Below are positions 47,577-60,000 of a stretch of 64,000 nt of DNA, one piece after another (positions within the stretch are counted from its first letter, which is position 1; every line of letters begins with the position of its first letter). The notes below the pieces were generated by a model. That model did not search any database, was not told the DNA's origin, and saw only the letters and a list, made by a program, of their open reading frames with translations. This stretch comes from Welwitschia mirabilis (lineage: Eukaryota; Gnetophyta; Gnetopsida; Welwitschiales): assembly GCA_051453625.1 (NCBI GenBank), contig JBOZIK010000001.1, positions 261,254,649 through 261,318,648 of the forward strand. Reading direction: 5' to 3'. Both the position numbers and the translations under genes were made by a program.

Positions 47577-47905
47577 TTCATAGCCTCATTCAGTGATTTA
47601 TGAAGTCTGCTACTTCATTTTATGATCTATGATTATCTTATAATATTTAATATTTTACTTCACTACCTCATTCAGTAATTTGTGAATCCCACTACCTCAT
47701 TCAGTAATATTTGATTCTCATATATATAAATTTTTCATATTTCAATTACTTAACTACCTCATTCGTTATTCTGTAAATCCTACTATCTCATTTAGTAATC
47801 TGTTATTATTTCCACTACCTCATTTGACGATCTATGGAAATCTTAGTTCACTGCCTCATTTGATGATCTGTGAAGCCCATCACCTCATTTGGCAACCTAT
47901 GAAAT
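47577..47905 (-). repeat. LTR-internal minisatellite of element F, 3' LTR copy 2
   Basis: The same array as 46,500-46,844, duplicated by the gap at 46,845. Unit order is the same, with scattered C/T and A/G differences. Confidence 0.8.
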
Positions 47906-48828
47906 TACATAACAATGAGTTCACAAGAAATCATGATAATAAGAGAAGTATGATAAGGTATAACCACAAGTATTAATTGATGATTAGAACAACTAAGATT
48001 ATGATATTAATACATTGAGTAGAGAAAGACTAATTCTACTTTTATCAAGCATCATACATTTTTATATTCATTTTAAAAGAATATGAAGATAATAAATAAA
48101 ATAATAGAATNNNNNNNNNNNNNNNNNNNNNNNNNNNNNNNNNNNNNNNNNNNNNNNNNNNNNNNNNNNNNNNNNNNNNNNNNNNNNNNNNNNNNNNNNN
48201 NNNNNNNNNNTTCATTTCACAAGAATACAAAGATAATAAACACAATAATAGAATTCATACAATAAAAGACCAATAAGAAATAAGAAGGAACAGAAAATAC
48301 TGGTATCAGATCATGGTGTTTGAGGACTTAAAAGATCTAAAGCTCCTAGGCCTTATAAGCTTCAAGATTCAAAGGGAAAGTCTTTTTAAAAATTAATCTA
48401 GACTTGAGAAAGGAAGAACTCTATTATAATAAGATGACATAGGTAAGGTGGAGGTTTTATAACATCTTATAAAGGCTTGTTTAACCACTAGATACTTTAA
48501 TAATATAAAAAGAATGCTTTCTTTTTTATTTTATTTAATCATAATAATGAGGAAAAATAAATAATAAGCCTCCAAAATTATCATCTAAGAATACATAATT
48601 TCTAGGAAGTGCAAGAATAATAAGTTAATGAAATCATCATCACTACAAAAAAATTCTATAATATTCAAAAAATAAATTCAAAGAATAATTTAAATTTAAT
48701 GTAATAGCATCTTAAGAACATAATATTTATACCAGTTAGAGATTTTAAAATAGCTCAATCTTTTCTAAATAACTCAATAAACTTAACCTTTGCATTTTTT
48801 AAAAAGGAGTAAAGATATGGATGTGATA

Positions 48829-48842
48829 GTTCTCACCTCCTT
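48829..48842 (-). other. Polypurine tract of element F
   Basis: The minus strand reads AAGGAGGTGAGAAC immediately before the 3' LTR start. A purine run at this exact position primes plus-strand DNA synthesis and confirms the LTR edge. Confidence 0.75.
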
Positions 48843-49390
48843 AGTAATTTTTATCCTTAAAACATTCAAAAGATTAGGTCTCCATTAACTAATATGTATT
48901 TTTGTCTTCAAAGTTTCTTCTTCTACCAGTTGATTTAACCACTTAACTCTATATAGATGCATAATTTTTCCTCACAAAACCATTTGTTTCTTATCTATAA
49001 TTTTAACTAGTTGAGCTCTAATCAAATAATTTAGGAGTACATCTACTTTTGATTAGGAATTACCTTTGATTCATTAGCCAAACATCTTCTTAATAAGGAT
49101 ACATAAAAGACATAGTGAATCATAGATAAGTGAGGCAGTAAAGCCAACTCATAGGCAATAGGTCCAATCCTATTAATAATGTAATAAGGTCCTATAAATC
49201 TCTATGCAAGTTTTTCTTTCTTGTCAAATATGGACACTCCTTTAAAAGGTGAGCAATTGAGATAAACATGACCTTCTTCTTGGAATTGTATTTGCCTCCT
49301 TTGATGGTTCACATACTTAGCTTGATAATATTTAACCATCTTTAACCTGTTTTACATAAATCTTACTTTTTCATCTAGGTCTTAAGTGGA
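48843..49390 (-). pseudogene. Element F integrase C-terminus and chromodomain
   Basis: From the upstream end: NRLKMVKYYQAKYVNHQRRQ, VYLNCSPFKGVSIFDKKEKL, RFIGPYYIINRIGPIAYELA, LLPHLSMIHYVFYVSLLRR. This is the chromovirus integrase tail (RLK.AQ.RQKSYAD..., VFLK(V/I)SP.KGV.RFGKKGKL.PR(F/Y)IGP(Y/F).I..R(I/V)GPVAYRL.LP..L..VH.VFHVS.L++). In a shifted frame VKIIDKKQMVL, HLYRVKWLNQLVEEETLKT follows the chromodomain pattern (V.I(L/I)D.+...LR.K.I...KV.W....EEATWE). Chromodomains steer integration to marked chromatin. Stops and a frameshift inactivate it. Confidence 0.8.
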
Positions 49391-50212
49391 TGGGATCCTT
49401 AATAGTCTCTTATCAGCTACACCAAATCATGTAATAAGTGTTCTAAACTTTCTTCCATTTAAAGCTTTAAAAGATGCACAACCTATTAACTCTTTATGAC
49501 TATTATTGTGGGTAAATTATTCTAATGACAAATGATCCATCCAAGATCCTTCAAAATCTAGAATCATATATCTCAATAAGTCTTCCATGATTTCGCTTCT
49601 TCTTTTAGTCTAATCATCCATTTGAGGGTGTAAGGATATGCTCGATTTTAAGTTAGTCCCTTACTCCTTATGAAAAGAAGTCCAAAATCTTGATGTAAAC
49701 CTACTGTATCTATCAAAAATAATCCTTTTTGACATCCCATGCAATCTGACTTAATTTTGAACATATTTCCTTATAATTCTTTCATCTAAACTAGTTATCT
49801 TTACTAGACAGAAGTATGCACTCATAGTTAATAGATCAGTTACTACAAAAATGAAAGCATATCCTTTCTTTGACTTAGGTAGACCCATAATAGAATCCAT
49901 CCCAACCACTTTTCATTTTCACTCTAAAATATTATGAGGATATACAAGTTTAGTTAGATGTTGATGTTTAGCCTTAACTATTTGGTAAGTCATGCATTTT
50001 GCCACATAATCAATAATATTAGACTTAATTCTTGGCCATCAAAAATATTGCTTGATATTCTTATTTGTTAACTTCTAAATGAATAGCATATTGTACACCA
50101 TGGAACTTTTTGAAAATGATTTTTTTAATTTATTCTTCATTTGGTACTATAATTGTACCTAGATAAGTAATAAGTTCATTAGTTGAGATTGTAAATCCTT
50201 CAATTCCTTCTT
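49391..50212 (-). pseudogene. Element F integrase core (decayed)
   Basis: The minus strand shows, near 50,040-50,140, FHGVQYAIHLEVNK with a stop (zinc-binding H..H segment, HSS.++IHPG.TKMY). It then shows a damaged middle and, near 49,640-49,750, RLHGMSKRIIFDRYSRFTSR, FWTSF and LHPQMDD. This is the gypsy integrase signature (V)RLHG.P..I(V)SDRD..FTS.FW..., followed by (F)HPQTDGQ. The second catalytic Asp is kept. MEDLLRYMILDFEGSWMDHL matches the LEDMLRAC..D..G.W...L segment that contains the catalytic Glu's neighbourhood. Several stops. The upstream part is duplicated at 50,417-50,764 across a 204-N gap. Confidence 0.82.
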
Positions 50213-51540
50213 NNNNNNNNNNNNNNNNNNNNNNNNNNNNNNNNNNNNNNNNNNNNNNNNNNNNNNNNNNNNNNNNNNNNNNNNNNNNNNNNNNNNNNNN
50301 NNNNNNNNNNNNNNNNNNNNNNNNNNNNNNNNNNNNNNNNNNNNNNNNNNNNNNNNNNNNNNNNNNNNNNNNNNNNNNNNNNNNNNNNNNNNNNNNNNNN
50401 NNNNNNNNNNNNNNNNCTTCCTTTTACTTACGTAGACTTGTAATAAAATCCATCCCAACCACTTTCCATTTCCACTCTAAAATATTATGAGGATACAGAA
50501 GTTTAGTTAGATGTTGATGTTTAGCCTTGACTATTTGTTAAGTCATGCATTTTGCCACATAATCAACAATAGTAGACTTCATTCTTAGCCATTAAAAATA
50601 TTGCTTAATATCCTTATTCGTTAACTCCTAAGTGAATAACATATTGTACACCATGGAACTCTTTAAAAATGATTTTCTTTATTTATTTTCCATTTGGTAC
50701 TATAATTCTACCTAGATAAGTAACAAGTTCATTAGTTGAGATTGTAAATCCTTCAATTCCTTCTTCCTTAACCTTCCTACAAAGAGGGTAATCTTGCTGA
50801 AGGTCATTAATTAATTTAAATAAATCCTTTCATGAACTTACCAACTAATGAAAATTCTTCTTCTACTTAATGCATCAGCTACAACATTAGCCTTTTCTTT
50901 GTGGTAGTTTATTGTTAAATCAAAATCCTGTAGAAAGTCTACCCATCTCCTCTACCTTAGATTTAAGTTTGGTTAAATGTAAATGTAATTGAGGCTTATG
51001 TGATCTATCTATATTTTAACTTTTTATTCATATAAGTAATGCCTCCAAATTTTAAATGCATGAATCNNNNNNNNNNNNNNNNNNNNNNNNNNNNNNNNNN
51101 NNNNNNNNNNNNNNNNNNNNNNNNNNNNNNNNNNNNNNNNNNNNNNNNNNNNNNNNNNNNNNNNNNATTTGGTACTATAATTGTACCTAGATAAGTAATA
51201 AGTTCATTAGTTGAGATTGTAAATCCTTCAATTCCTTCTTTATTAACCTTCCTACAAAGAGGGAAATCGTGCTATAGTCATTAATTAATTTAAATAAATC
51301 CTTTCATGAAGTTAGAAATTAATTAAATGTCTTCTTCTACTTAATGCATCAGCTACAATGTTAGCCTTTCCTTCGTGGTAGTTTATTATTAAATCAAAAT
51401 CCTATAGAAAGTCTACCCATCTCCTCTACCTTAGATTTAAGTTGGATTGAATGTAAATGTAAGTGAGGCTTATGTGATCTATCTATATTTTAACTATTTA
51501 TTCATATAAGTAGTGCCTCTAAATTTTAAGTGCATGAATT
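49872..51540. repeat. Gap-flanking duplications around 50213-50416 and 51067-51166
   Basis: 49,872-50,212 recurs at 50,417-50,764. Then 50,692-51,066 recurs at 51,167-51,540. The integrase N-terminus and RNase H end are therefore each represented twice. The first gap is 204 N, the second 100 N. Confidence 0.9.
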
Positions 51541-51860
51541 ACAATGGCAAGTTCTAAGTTATGTATAGGGTAGTTTCTTTCATGATTCTTCAACTGTCTT
51601 AATGAATAAGTAATAACTCTTTCTTCTTGCATTAATACTGCTCCTAATCATTCCCTAGAAGCATCTGTGTAAACTATACATATTTTTCTTGATTTTTTTA
51701 TTTTCAAAATGGATGTAGATATAAGTGCCTCCTTTAATTTTCAAAGTGCTTTATCACCTTGAATAGTCCACTTAAAGGGATAATCCTTCCTTAACAAAGT
51801 TATAAGAGGAACAATAATTTTGGAAAAGTTTGAAATAAATTTTTGATAATATCTAGTTAA
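51167..51860 (-). pseudogene. Element F RNase H (decayed)
   Basis: Reading down from about 51,820: [76 protein letters not shown], and finally RRWVDFL*DFDLIINYHEGK and [12 protein letters not shown]. This is a textbook gypsy RNase H with the catalytic Asp of TDAS preserved and the terminal GKAN.VADALSR signature. One stop replaces the Gln/Gly after TDASRE and one replaces a Lys or Gln before DFDL. A second copy of its end lies at 50,760-51,066. Confidence 0.9.
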
Positions 51861-52660
51861 ATCATGAAAGATCCTTACTTCTATCACTAATTTTGGATTA
51901 TGCTAATCTACTACTACTTATCGTTTACTGCTATCCATAGTGATTCCTTCTTCAGATATTATATGTCCTAGGAATTTGATCTTAGTTAATAAAAATTCAC
52001 ATTATTTAGGGTTGGCATAGAATTAAATCTTTTTCAATTTGTCTTACACAATTTGTAGAATATTTTCATGCTCTTCCTTAATTGTTGAATATATTAAAAT
52101 ATTATTAATAAATNNNNNNNTAAAATCATCAAGGTAGGCTCAAAATATATTGTTCATAATAGCCATAAATATAGCAGGTGTACTGGTAACTTCAAATGGC
52201 ACTACTCAAAATTCATAATGGTCATACCTAGTACATAATTCTATATTACATATATCTTCTTCTTTTATTCTAAGTTGGTGATAACCTGACTTAAGATTAA
52301 ACTTTGAAAAAAATTTAAGGAACCTTAATTGATTAAAAAGATCTTCTATCCTATGCCAAGGATAGTTATTCTTAACTGTCACCCTGTTCAACGTCCTGTA
52401 CTCCATACATAACCTTAATCCACCATCCTTCTTCTAGACAAATAAAACTAGTGCCTCCTAGGGTAAAATACTAGGTCTAATTAACTCATTATCTAAGAGT
52501 GTTATTAAATAAGTTTTTAATTTTGCTAGTTCCATAGGAGGCATTATATAATATGTTCTTAAGGTTGGTTTTGATCTCTCTTTAAGGGTTATCTTGAAAT
52601 ATTCCACCCTTCTTAGTGGAAAGACATCCAAATACTCCTATACAACTGGAATATCTAATA
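51861..52660 (-). pseudogene. Element F reverse transcriptase (decayed)
   Basis: Reads YLDVFPLRRVEYFKITLKER, YYIMPPMELAKLKTYL, LLDNELIRPSILP, VLFV*KKDGGLRLCMEYRTL, NRVTVKNNYPWHRIEDLFNQ, FFSKFNLKSGYHQLRIKEED, YDHYEF and NNILIYSTIKEEHENILQIV. All seven RT blocks of a chromovirus are present. The catalytic FIDDIL box is FINNIL here, so both Asp are Asn (GAY to AAY). A 7-N gap (52,114-52,120) falls at the strand before that box, where about three residues are expected. 52,206-52,406 is still open. Confidence 0.92.
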
Positions 52661-53363
52661 AATTTGACTCATGCTAAGGAGGATGGTTAAATTTAATAAT
52701 TCCAAATACTTATCCATGCCCAACTTTTTTTTTTATTTGTGTACCTAAAATTAGTTGTTCTGACATAAGTCATAATAAAATCACCAAGATTTACTCTTTT
52801 CCCTCTGGAATCTATCACTGATACCTTCTTCTAGTAGTAATCTATTTCCATCTTATTATCTCACAACTATTTTGTTTCTAAATAAGATTAAAGTAACCCA
52901 ACACCAAAACTAGCAANNNNNNNNNNNNNNNNNNNNNNNNNNNNNNNNNNNNNNNNNNNNNNNNNNNNNNNNNNNNNNNNNNNNNNNNNNNNNNNNNNNN
53001 NNNNNNNNNNNNNNNNATTTGACTCATGCTAAGGAGGATGTTAAATTTAATAATTCTGGATACTTACCCATGCCCAACTTCTTTTTTATTTGTGTACCTA
53101 TAATTAGTTGGTTTGACATAAGTAGTAATAAAATCACCAAGATTTACTCTTTTCCCTCTGGAATCTATTACTGATACCTTCTTCTGGTAGTAATCTATTT
53201 ACATCTTATTATCTCACAACTAGTTCAATTCTAAATAAGTTGAAAGTAACCTAACTCCAAAACNNNNNNNNNNNNNNNNNNNNNNNNNNNNNNNNNNNNN
53301 NNNNNNNNNNNNNNNNNNNNNNNNNNNNNNNNNNNNNNNNNNNNNNNNNNNNNNNNNNNNNNN
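52661..53363 (-). other. Element F protease-RT linker, duplicated around gap 52917-53016
   Basis: 52,660-52,916 recurs at 53,017-53,263, both starting at the TTTGACTCATGCTAAGGAGG word. The minus strand reads YFNLI*KQNSCEIIR- and YLELLNLT-like text without a strong motif. Next to it lies another 100-N gap at 53,264-53,363. Confidence 0.6.
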
Positions 53364-53367
53364 AACT

Positions 53368-54590
53368 CGAAATTATGTTATGAATTTAAAACCATCAATT
53401 TTTAATATACATGAAGGGGTTTCACCAATAGTTTTCATTTGTCTATGACCTAGAAGTTTTACTATTAACTTTTTAATCTTTAAAATTTTTGATATTTTCT
53501 TACTAGCTATCTCATAGGAAATTAAAGAATAAAATGCACATAGATCTAATAAAATCTTTACATGAAAATTTAATAATGTACATAAATTTTGTAAAATTAC
53601 TTCTGGTTAGGTGCCTTTCTTAGAAACTAAAGCATATAATTTTCTAACATATGTAGAAGTGGCTTCTCCTTTCTTTCTTTTAGGGCAATCTCTAAGATAG
53701 TAAGGTCCTTAGTAAAGAAAGTACTTCACATTCCTGAAATTAGTAGGTTAATTGTTTCTTATTGTTTTAACAATTCTACCTCTTCATCTAGTTGGTTTTA
53801 TTTGTTTTCTTTCATGTGGTTGAAATGTTTTCCTGTTATTAACTATAGCCATATTTACTTTAGATTTCCCTCTGAACATACTTGTATTATAATTAAATGG
53901 TTTTTTTCATGATTGAATTCTTCTATTANNNNNNNNNNNNNNNNNNNNNNNNNNNNNNNNNNNNNNNNNNNNNNNNNNNNNNNNNNNNNNNNNNNNNNNN
54001 NNNNNNNNNNNNNNNNNNNNNNNNNNNNAATTGTATTATGAATTTAAAAACATAAATTTGTAATATACATGAAGGAGTTTCACCAATAGTTTTCATTTGT
54101 CTACCACCTAGAAGTTTTACTATTAAGTTTTTAATCTTCAAAAGTTCCGAGAATTCCTTACTAGCTATCTCATAGGAAATTAAGGAATTAAATGCACTTA
54201 GATAAAATAAAATCTTCACAGAAAAATTTAATAATGTACATAAATTTTGTAAAATTACTTCTGGTTGGGTGCCTTTCTCAGAGACTAAAGCATATAATTT
54301 TCTAACATCTATAGAAGTTGCTTTCCCTTTCTTTATTTTAGGGAAATCTTTAAGATAGTAAGGTCCTTAGTAAAGGAAGCACTTCACATTTCTGAAATTA
54401 GTATGTTAATTATTTCTTAGTCTTTTAACAATTCTACCTCTTCCTCTAGTTGGTTGCATTTGTGTTCTTTCATGTGGTTGAAATGTTTTCCTGTTATTGA
54501 ATGTAGCCATATTTACTCTAGATTTCCCTCTGAACAAACTTTTATTGTAATTAAAGGGTTTTTTTTCATGATTGAGTTCTTCTATTATCA
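53368..54590. repeat. Gap-flanking duplication (about 560 bp) around 53929-54028
   Basis: 53,368-53,928 and 54,029-54,590 are two copies of the protease / zinc-knuckle part of element F. Key residues differ between them, e.g. the protease Asp is kept in the left copy but Tyr in the right. The first knuckle Cys is lost in the left copy but kept in the right. Confidence 0.9.
53380..53660 (-). pseudogene. Element F protease, left copy (decayed)
   Basis: Reads VSKKGT, VILQNLCTLLNFHVKILLDL, CAFYSLISYEIASKK. The chromovirus protease motif VLFDSGA(S/T)HSFIS..(F/I)A is recognisable as LLDLCAFYSLISYEIA, with Asp kept and the Ser-Gly pair lost. KTIGETPSCILKI follows. The right-hand duplicate (54,040-54,300) reads ILFYLSAFNSLISYEIA instead. 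Confidence 0.75.
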
Positions 54591-55267
54591 TGAGGCATCT
54601 TTCTTTTCTATTTAAGGTTTTTATTTGTGGACCAAGATTCTTCACTGATTCTGACCTTTTCTAAAGCTTCTGCAATGGTTTTAATTTGGAATAACTTGAC
54701 TTGGTTTTGAATTATAGGATGCAATCTAGTTATAAATCTATGAACCTTTACTTCTTCACTTCCTATTAACTTAGGAACATACAACAAGGGATTTATGAAT
54801 TTATGCTCATATTGAGCTATTATCATAAGGCCTTGTTTAAGACTATAGAACTCATCGGCCTTTGTATTCAAGAAAAATTCTCATATGGACCTACTTTTAA
54901 ATCTTCCTTCAAACTCTTTCCAAGAGATGGACGTTAGAAGAGGTACTTAAATCTTTTCTGTATTCCATCATAAAGCTACTCCCTTCACAAGCTAATGGGT
55001 CACTAGCAATGCCTTCCTCTCAAAGATAAAATTAAATAAATTGAACTCTCTTTTAATAGAGATTAACCAAGCTTCTGCATCTACTACACTATCAATACCC
55101 TCAAAAGTCAAATGATTCATCCTTTTAAATTGCATCATCATTTTCCTAAGGGATTCACCATTCTTCTTACCATTGTTTTGTTCATGAAGTTCATCTACAA
55201 GATCATTAACTACATCTACTAAAGTGGTAACCCTAGTAGGTCAATTAATTGCTCTTCTAGGAGCCAT
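53661..55267 (-). pseudogene. Element F gag (decayed)
   Basis: Starts at Met 55,267 (MAPRRAIN*PTRVTTLVD), 155 bp after the primer site, followed by VDAEAWLISIKREFNLF, ERKALLVTH*LVKGVAL*WN and ISWKEFEGRFKSR. This is the retrotransposon gag domain (A..W........F.C......A.....L.G.A..WW......W..F...F). The next part is open as 54,608-54,871 (KADEFYSLKQGLMIIAQYEH, VHRFITRLHPIIQNQ) and then 54,406-54,645 (basic, Arg/Gly-rich tail RTQMQPTRGRGR). A knuckle, CFLY*GPYYLKDF in the right copy, has decayed from the expected C.(L/Y)CG..H....CP. Gag builds the particle and binds RNA. Confidence 0.88.
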
Positions 55268-56390
55268 ACTAATCCTATGAAAATTTAATTACAGATTTTA
55301 TCATTCATAAGTTTCATGACAATCAATTAACTTATATAGCAACTACCCCATGAAGAATCACAATTAATAATGTTTATGCATAGAATTATTAAAAATCGTA
55401 CCTAGTAAACTTGCAAACTTAGACTCTGATACCAAAATCTAAGAACTCAAAACTAAATAGGTTGGAGATGAAGGAAGGTTTAATTTTTCTAATTAAAATT
55501 TAAAACATAATACAAAACTCAAGATTTTACTAGTAAGTTTTACATATATCCAAATATTCTTCTATTTGTAAATAATTATTCAATTAGAAAGAAAGATAAA
55601 GTTTTCCTCAAAGGAGAGTAATAACATAATATATTTAGGTATAGAATATAGGATCTACTTGGGAATATAACCCCCAATAATTTTTAAATTTTTAATTAAT
55701 CTTCAAGGAATATTTAGTTTAACAAAAATTTTCACAATGATGAACTGGCTAGCCAAGGGATATGAGTAACTCTAGATANNNNNNNNNNNNNNNNNNNNNN
55801 NNNNNNNNNNNNNNNNNNNNNNNNNNNNNNNNNNNNNNNNNNNNNNNNNNNNNNNNNNNNNNNNNNNNNNNNNNNNNNAGGAGCCATACTAATCCTGTGG
55901 AAATTTAATTACAAATATTATCATTCACAACTTCCATGGTAATCAATTAAGTCATATAGAAACTACACCAAGAAGAATCATGATTAACAAAGTTTATGAA
56001 TATGATTATTGAAATTATACCTAGTAAACTTGCAAACCTAGGCTCTGGTACCAAAATTTAAGAACCCAAAACTGAATAGGTTGGAGATGAAGAAAGGTTT
56101 AATTTTTCTAATTGAAATTTAAAACTTAAAACAAGACTCAATATTTAGGTAGCAAGCTGTACATATATCCAAATATTCTCCTATTTGTAAATAATTATTC
56201 AATTAGAAAGAAAGATAAAGTTTTCATCCAAAGAGAGTAATAACATAATATATTTATGTATTGAATATAGGATCTACTTGGGAATATATCACCTTATAAT
56301 TTTCAAATTTTTAATTAATCTTCGAGGAATATTTAGTTTAGCAAAAATTTTCATTAGGATTAACTAGCTAACTAAGGGTGAGTAACTCTA
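55259..56390. repeat. Gap-flanking duplication (about 520 bp) around 55779-55878
   Basis: 55,259-55,778 (gag start, leader, primer site and LTR edge) recurs at 55,879-56,390. The right-hand copy keeps a better primer site, TGGTACCAGAGCC, at 56,041-56,053. A further overlap, 56,428-56,717 with 56,818-57,085, flanks the 56,718-56,817 gap. Confidence 0.9.
55422..55434 (-). other. Primer binding site of element F
   Basis: The minus strand reads TGGTATCAGAGTC, the initiator-Met-tRNA primer site with one transition. It is separated from the LTR edge by 3 nt (TTT). The gap-duplicated counterpart at 56,041-56,053 reads TGGTACCAGAGCC. Confidence 0.88.
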
Positions 56391-58270
56391 GATATATGAG
56401 AGCCATAGAAATATTTTCTTTTTAGATGAAGTATTTGATAATTATTTAATCTCATCTAACTATTAAATAATGGAAAACCCATTGAGTTTGAACTAAGGAT
56501 GGTATAATAATTTCAAGTATTACCCTTTAAATAATAATTTTTATAAAAAGCAAAATTTAAGAAAATCATGTGTTTTCATAGGAAGTTAAACGTACAACCT
56601 CCCTTTAGAGGAACTACCTAATAACCACCTCTGCTAGCTGAGTTATTTAAAGAACATTTAATCAAAAATTAAGTTGAATGAGGAATAATGTACCTGAACT
56701 TGTAAAAAGAAAATGTTNNNNNNNNNNNNNNNNNNNNNNNNNNNNNNNNNNNNNNNNNNNNNNNNNNNNNNNNNNNNNNNNNNNNNNNNNNNNNNNNNNN
56801 NNNNNNNNNNNNNNNNNGAAGCATTTGATAATTATTTAATCTCATCTAACTATCAAATAATGGAAAAGCCAATGAGTTTGAACTAAGAGTGGTATAATAA
56901 TTTCAAGTACTACCCTTTAAATAATAATTTTTTATAAAAAGCAAAATTTAAGGGAATCATGTGTTTTCATAGGGAGTTAAACCTATGACCTTCCTTTAGA
57001 GGAACAACCTAATCACCACCTATGAATATTTAATCTAAAAATAAGTTGAATGAGGATAAACATACCTGAACTTGTGAAAATAAAATGTTGAAAAATCCAA
57101 ATTCAATAGATGTAGCTTATGTATTGATTTGAAGCACAAATAAGAAATGATGCAATTAGATGTATGAAAGTTAATTAATTAAGGTGAAATGCTATTACCC
57201 AGAAGTAACACTGTGCAAAAATCCATAAGAGAAAATAGACATGACTAGAAAAATATTATTTGAGAATTTAGTTAAAAGGGGTTTACAAACTAAAAGATTA
57301 AAGAGTAGGAAAATACACATCAGCTTTAGGAAATACAAGTGAAGGATGCATAAGAGAGTCAATAGCAGTGCTAAGGCACACAAAGGAATCAAGTCTAGTA
57401 ATTGAAATGTTGAAATGTAGGATCAAAATTAAAAGAGGATGCAGATGTATGAAGGCATTATTATTAGAGAGAAACATAAGATAATCAATTCACAAGGAGA
57501 AGATCAAGAGTTTTTTAAACACTGCTCAACATTCCTCCATTAGCTGGCCAAGGAATCACTTGAAACAAAAAGGAAATAGCAAATCGACAATGGGGAGACA
57601 TTATAAGGGTGAGTAAAATAAGATAAAGATTCTTAATTAGACCTAGTGATGGTTATAATTCAATTTTTATAATGGGAGGAAGTGTTATTTCAAGAAAATT
57701 AATGGATATAAAAGACCAAGAAAAGAGTTTATAATGGAGATTGCCTTCCAATGAGGATTAAGATATGAGTTATAATATTTAATTAGTGCATTAGTTCATA
57801 AATTTTCCTTGAACTTCCTTCTTCTCCTCATGGAAAATACTTTACTATGTGATGACCATCAGTAAGATTTTATGTGGATGTAGTACTAACCTAAATAATG
57901 AGCCAGTCATTATCCAATTCTCTCCTATATCCTTCATTGCATGGACCTTAATGGCAGATGAATTATGGATGGTAAGGGAGATTAATTATGGGCCTGGCTC
58001 AATGGAGTTCATCTCATCTTTTATTTATAAAGGATACTATAACATCCAAGTAATTCTTGCATAGCTACAAACTCATTTGTACATAATCAAGCTTTATTGT
58101 AGAGCCTGATTAAATTGCTAGCTCATTGACCATGTGAGAGAAGTCAAATAGGTGGTGAGAAGGAAGGGTTACATTTGTGAGTTAACACAAGACTTCCTTC
58201 AATTCATCTCTTCCTTTTTAAACTATTTTTATTATGATTCATCCTCTCAAGATCCCTTTCTTCTTATTCT

Positions 58271-58298
58271 TTTCCTTCTTCTTCTTCTTCTTCTTCTT
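58271..58298. repeat. (CTT)n microsatellite
   Basis: Eight to nine CTT/TTC triplets in the 5' LTR. The matching position of the 3' LTR (near 44,320 and 45,110) carries a T tract instead, so it expanded or eroded after insertion. Confidence 0.9.
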
Positions 58299-59679
58299 TC
58301 ATTCATATGACGATCATGTTACTTAAAGTGTCAGCTAAATGAATCAAATAGATGAGGGACCTATGCTATGAATACACTAATAGTTCATTTTCCTGGAAAG
58401 GAGTGTAGTAGAACTAGAGTGTACAAATGCTGACTCAATGCTTACTCAACACCTACATTGGCCTTCCCTTTGCATAGAGGACATTATGGTTCCTTCCTCT
58501 AAAGGGCTAATTCCCTTCCATCCATTTATGTAATGTCTAGCTTTTTTTTGCATTGTAATTCAGTGTTACCATTATGAAGTGCATTGGTCAACTACTAAAG
58601 CCTCAAAAATATGATGCTAAATCCTAACTGTTGTGAAATGGTTCAATTAACACCTATTGACTAATGGTGAAATAGTTGAGAATGGTTGGTGCTATACAAG
58701 TGGTTGGTAGTTTAAATAACACCCCATGGGACGACCCAATAAATTTTATTAAATTTTCTCACCTTTTACCATTTTAACTTTTTTAACTTTATAATAATTA
58801 AATAATTATTAAAGGATATCTCAAGCCTAATTATATAGGGTTTTGAATCTTTTTGGGTGGATGAGAGAATCACATGCCCTTTTCTTAAAAATTTATTATA
58901 ATAAATGAACATAAATTGTTTATTTAAAGCATATGATTCTATATTCAGATATCATCTTAAAAAAAAGGACTTTCAAGAAAACGTTACAAGAAAATCTTGG
59001 AAATAAAATTCCAATTCATACTTATCCAAAATAATGATTCATGGAATTTACAATTACAAATTTCCATTCAATTCCCTTTGAGGTAATATACATAATTAAA
59101 GATTCCAGATTTTTATTAAGGTCCTTAAAGTAAAGGATGAAGAATATGTGCTAAAAACATCACATTTCATTACAAGAAATTTTCAAGGAAAATATCCATT
59201 ATTCAATACTTAATGTATCATTTGAAAAAACTTCATAAATTGTAAAGCACATACATGATAAAATGGAGTTTAACTCTCAACACATCCAAGGAAACATTAT
59301 TCCATAAAGGTATATCATGTCATCAAAATATCGGCCATATATTACCAAATATTTAGGATTAATGAAGGAATACAAGATCATTTAGCAAATTTTCCAATAA
59401 AATTGGAATAATAATTCTTCACATTCTTAGGACCACTTCAATAATCATACTTTAGATTTTCACCTATAATACCATAGTATGGGATGGAAACTATGAAAAT
59501 CTCATAGCTCCCAAATGGTCTAGGAAATGCTAGATAAGACAAGATAAGGATTTTTCAAATTTAAAGATAGGAAAGATAAGTAAGAACTTCAAGAACAAGT
59601 TATACCATAAGAACATTGATCTCATGGTTATGAAATGAGAATAATTAATATATAGTTTCTCATATTTGAATCACTTCAC

Positions 59680-60000
59680 TACCTCATTCAATGATCTATA
59701 AAGCCAACTTCCTCATTCGGAAATCTATGGTTCTCTTACAATATTTCATATTTCACTTAACTACCTCATTTGATGATCTGTGAAGTCCACTAACTCATTT
59801 GATGATCTGTGGTTTTCATATATATAAATTTTTTATATCTCAATTACTTCACTACCTCATTTAGTAATTTGTGAAGCTTGCTATCTCATTTGGTGATCTG
59901 TGATTAATCTATTATCCCCACTACGTCATTCAGTGATTTATGAGATTCTCAATTCACTACCACATTTAGCTATTTGTGAAGTCCATTTCCTCATTTCATA
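59680..60000 (-). repeat. LTR-internal minisatellite of element F, 5' LTR copy
   Basis: Eight to ten imperfect units with the core CTCATTTGATGATCTGTGAA, matching 46,500-46,844 unit for unit. Because both LTRs have it, it was present when the element inserted. In U3 such arrays often act as enhancer-like elements, but that is inference. Confidence 0.8.

Larger units (their letters stand above)
45840..47920. repeat. Gap-flanking duplication (about 0.97 kb) around 46845-46944
   Basis: 45,855-46,844 recurs at 46,945-47,920, beginning at the TAATARTTCTAGGAATTTA word. It is present once in the 5' LTR (59,030-60,010). Another 44-bp overlap flanks the 48,111-48,210 gap. Confidence 0.9.
41863..48828 (-). 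repeat. 3' LTR of element F
   Basis: Co-linear with 55,438-60,867 throughout. Its inner end (minus-strand start) is TATCACATCC at 48,828, against TGTCATGTCC in the other LTR. Its outer end is ...GGTCTTACA at 41,863. Five 100-N gaps and one 10-N gap lie inside, each with a duplicated flank of 25 bp to about 1 kb except the 10-N one. Without them the LTR is about 4.4 kb. Open frames spanning its gaps are artefacts. Confidence 0.88.
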
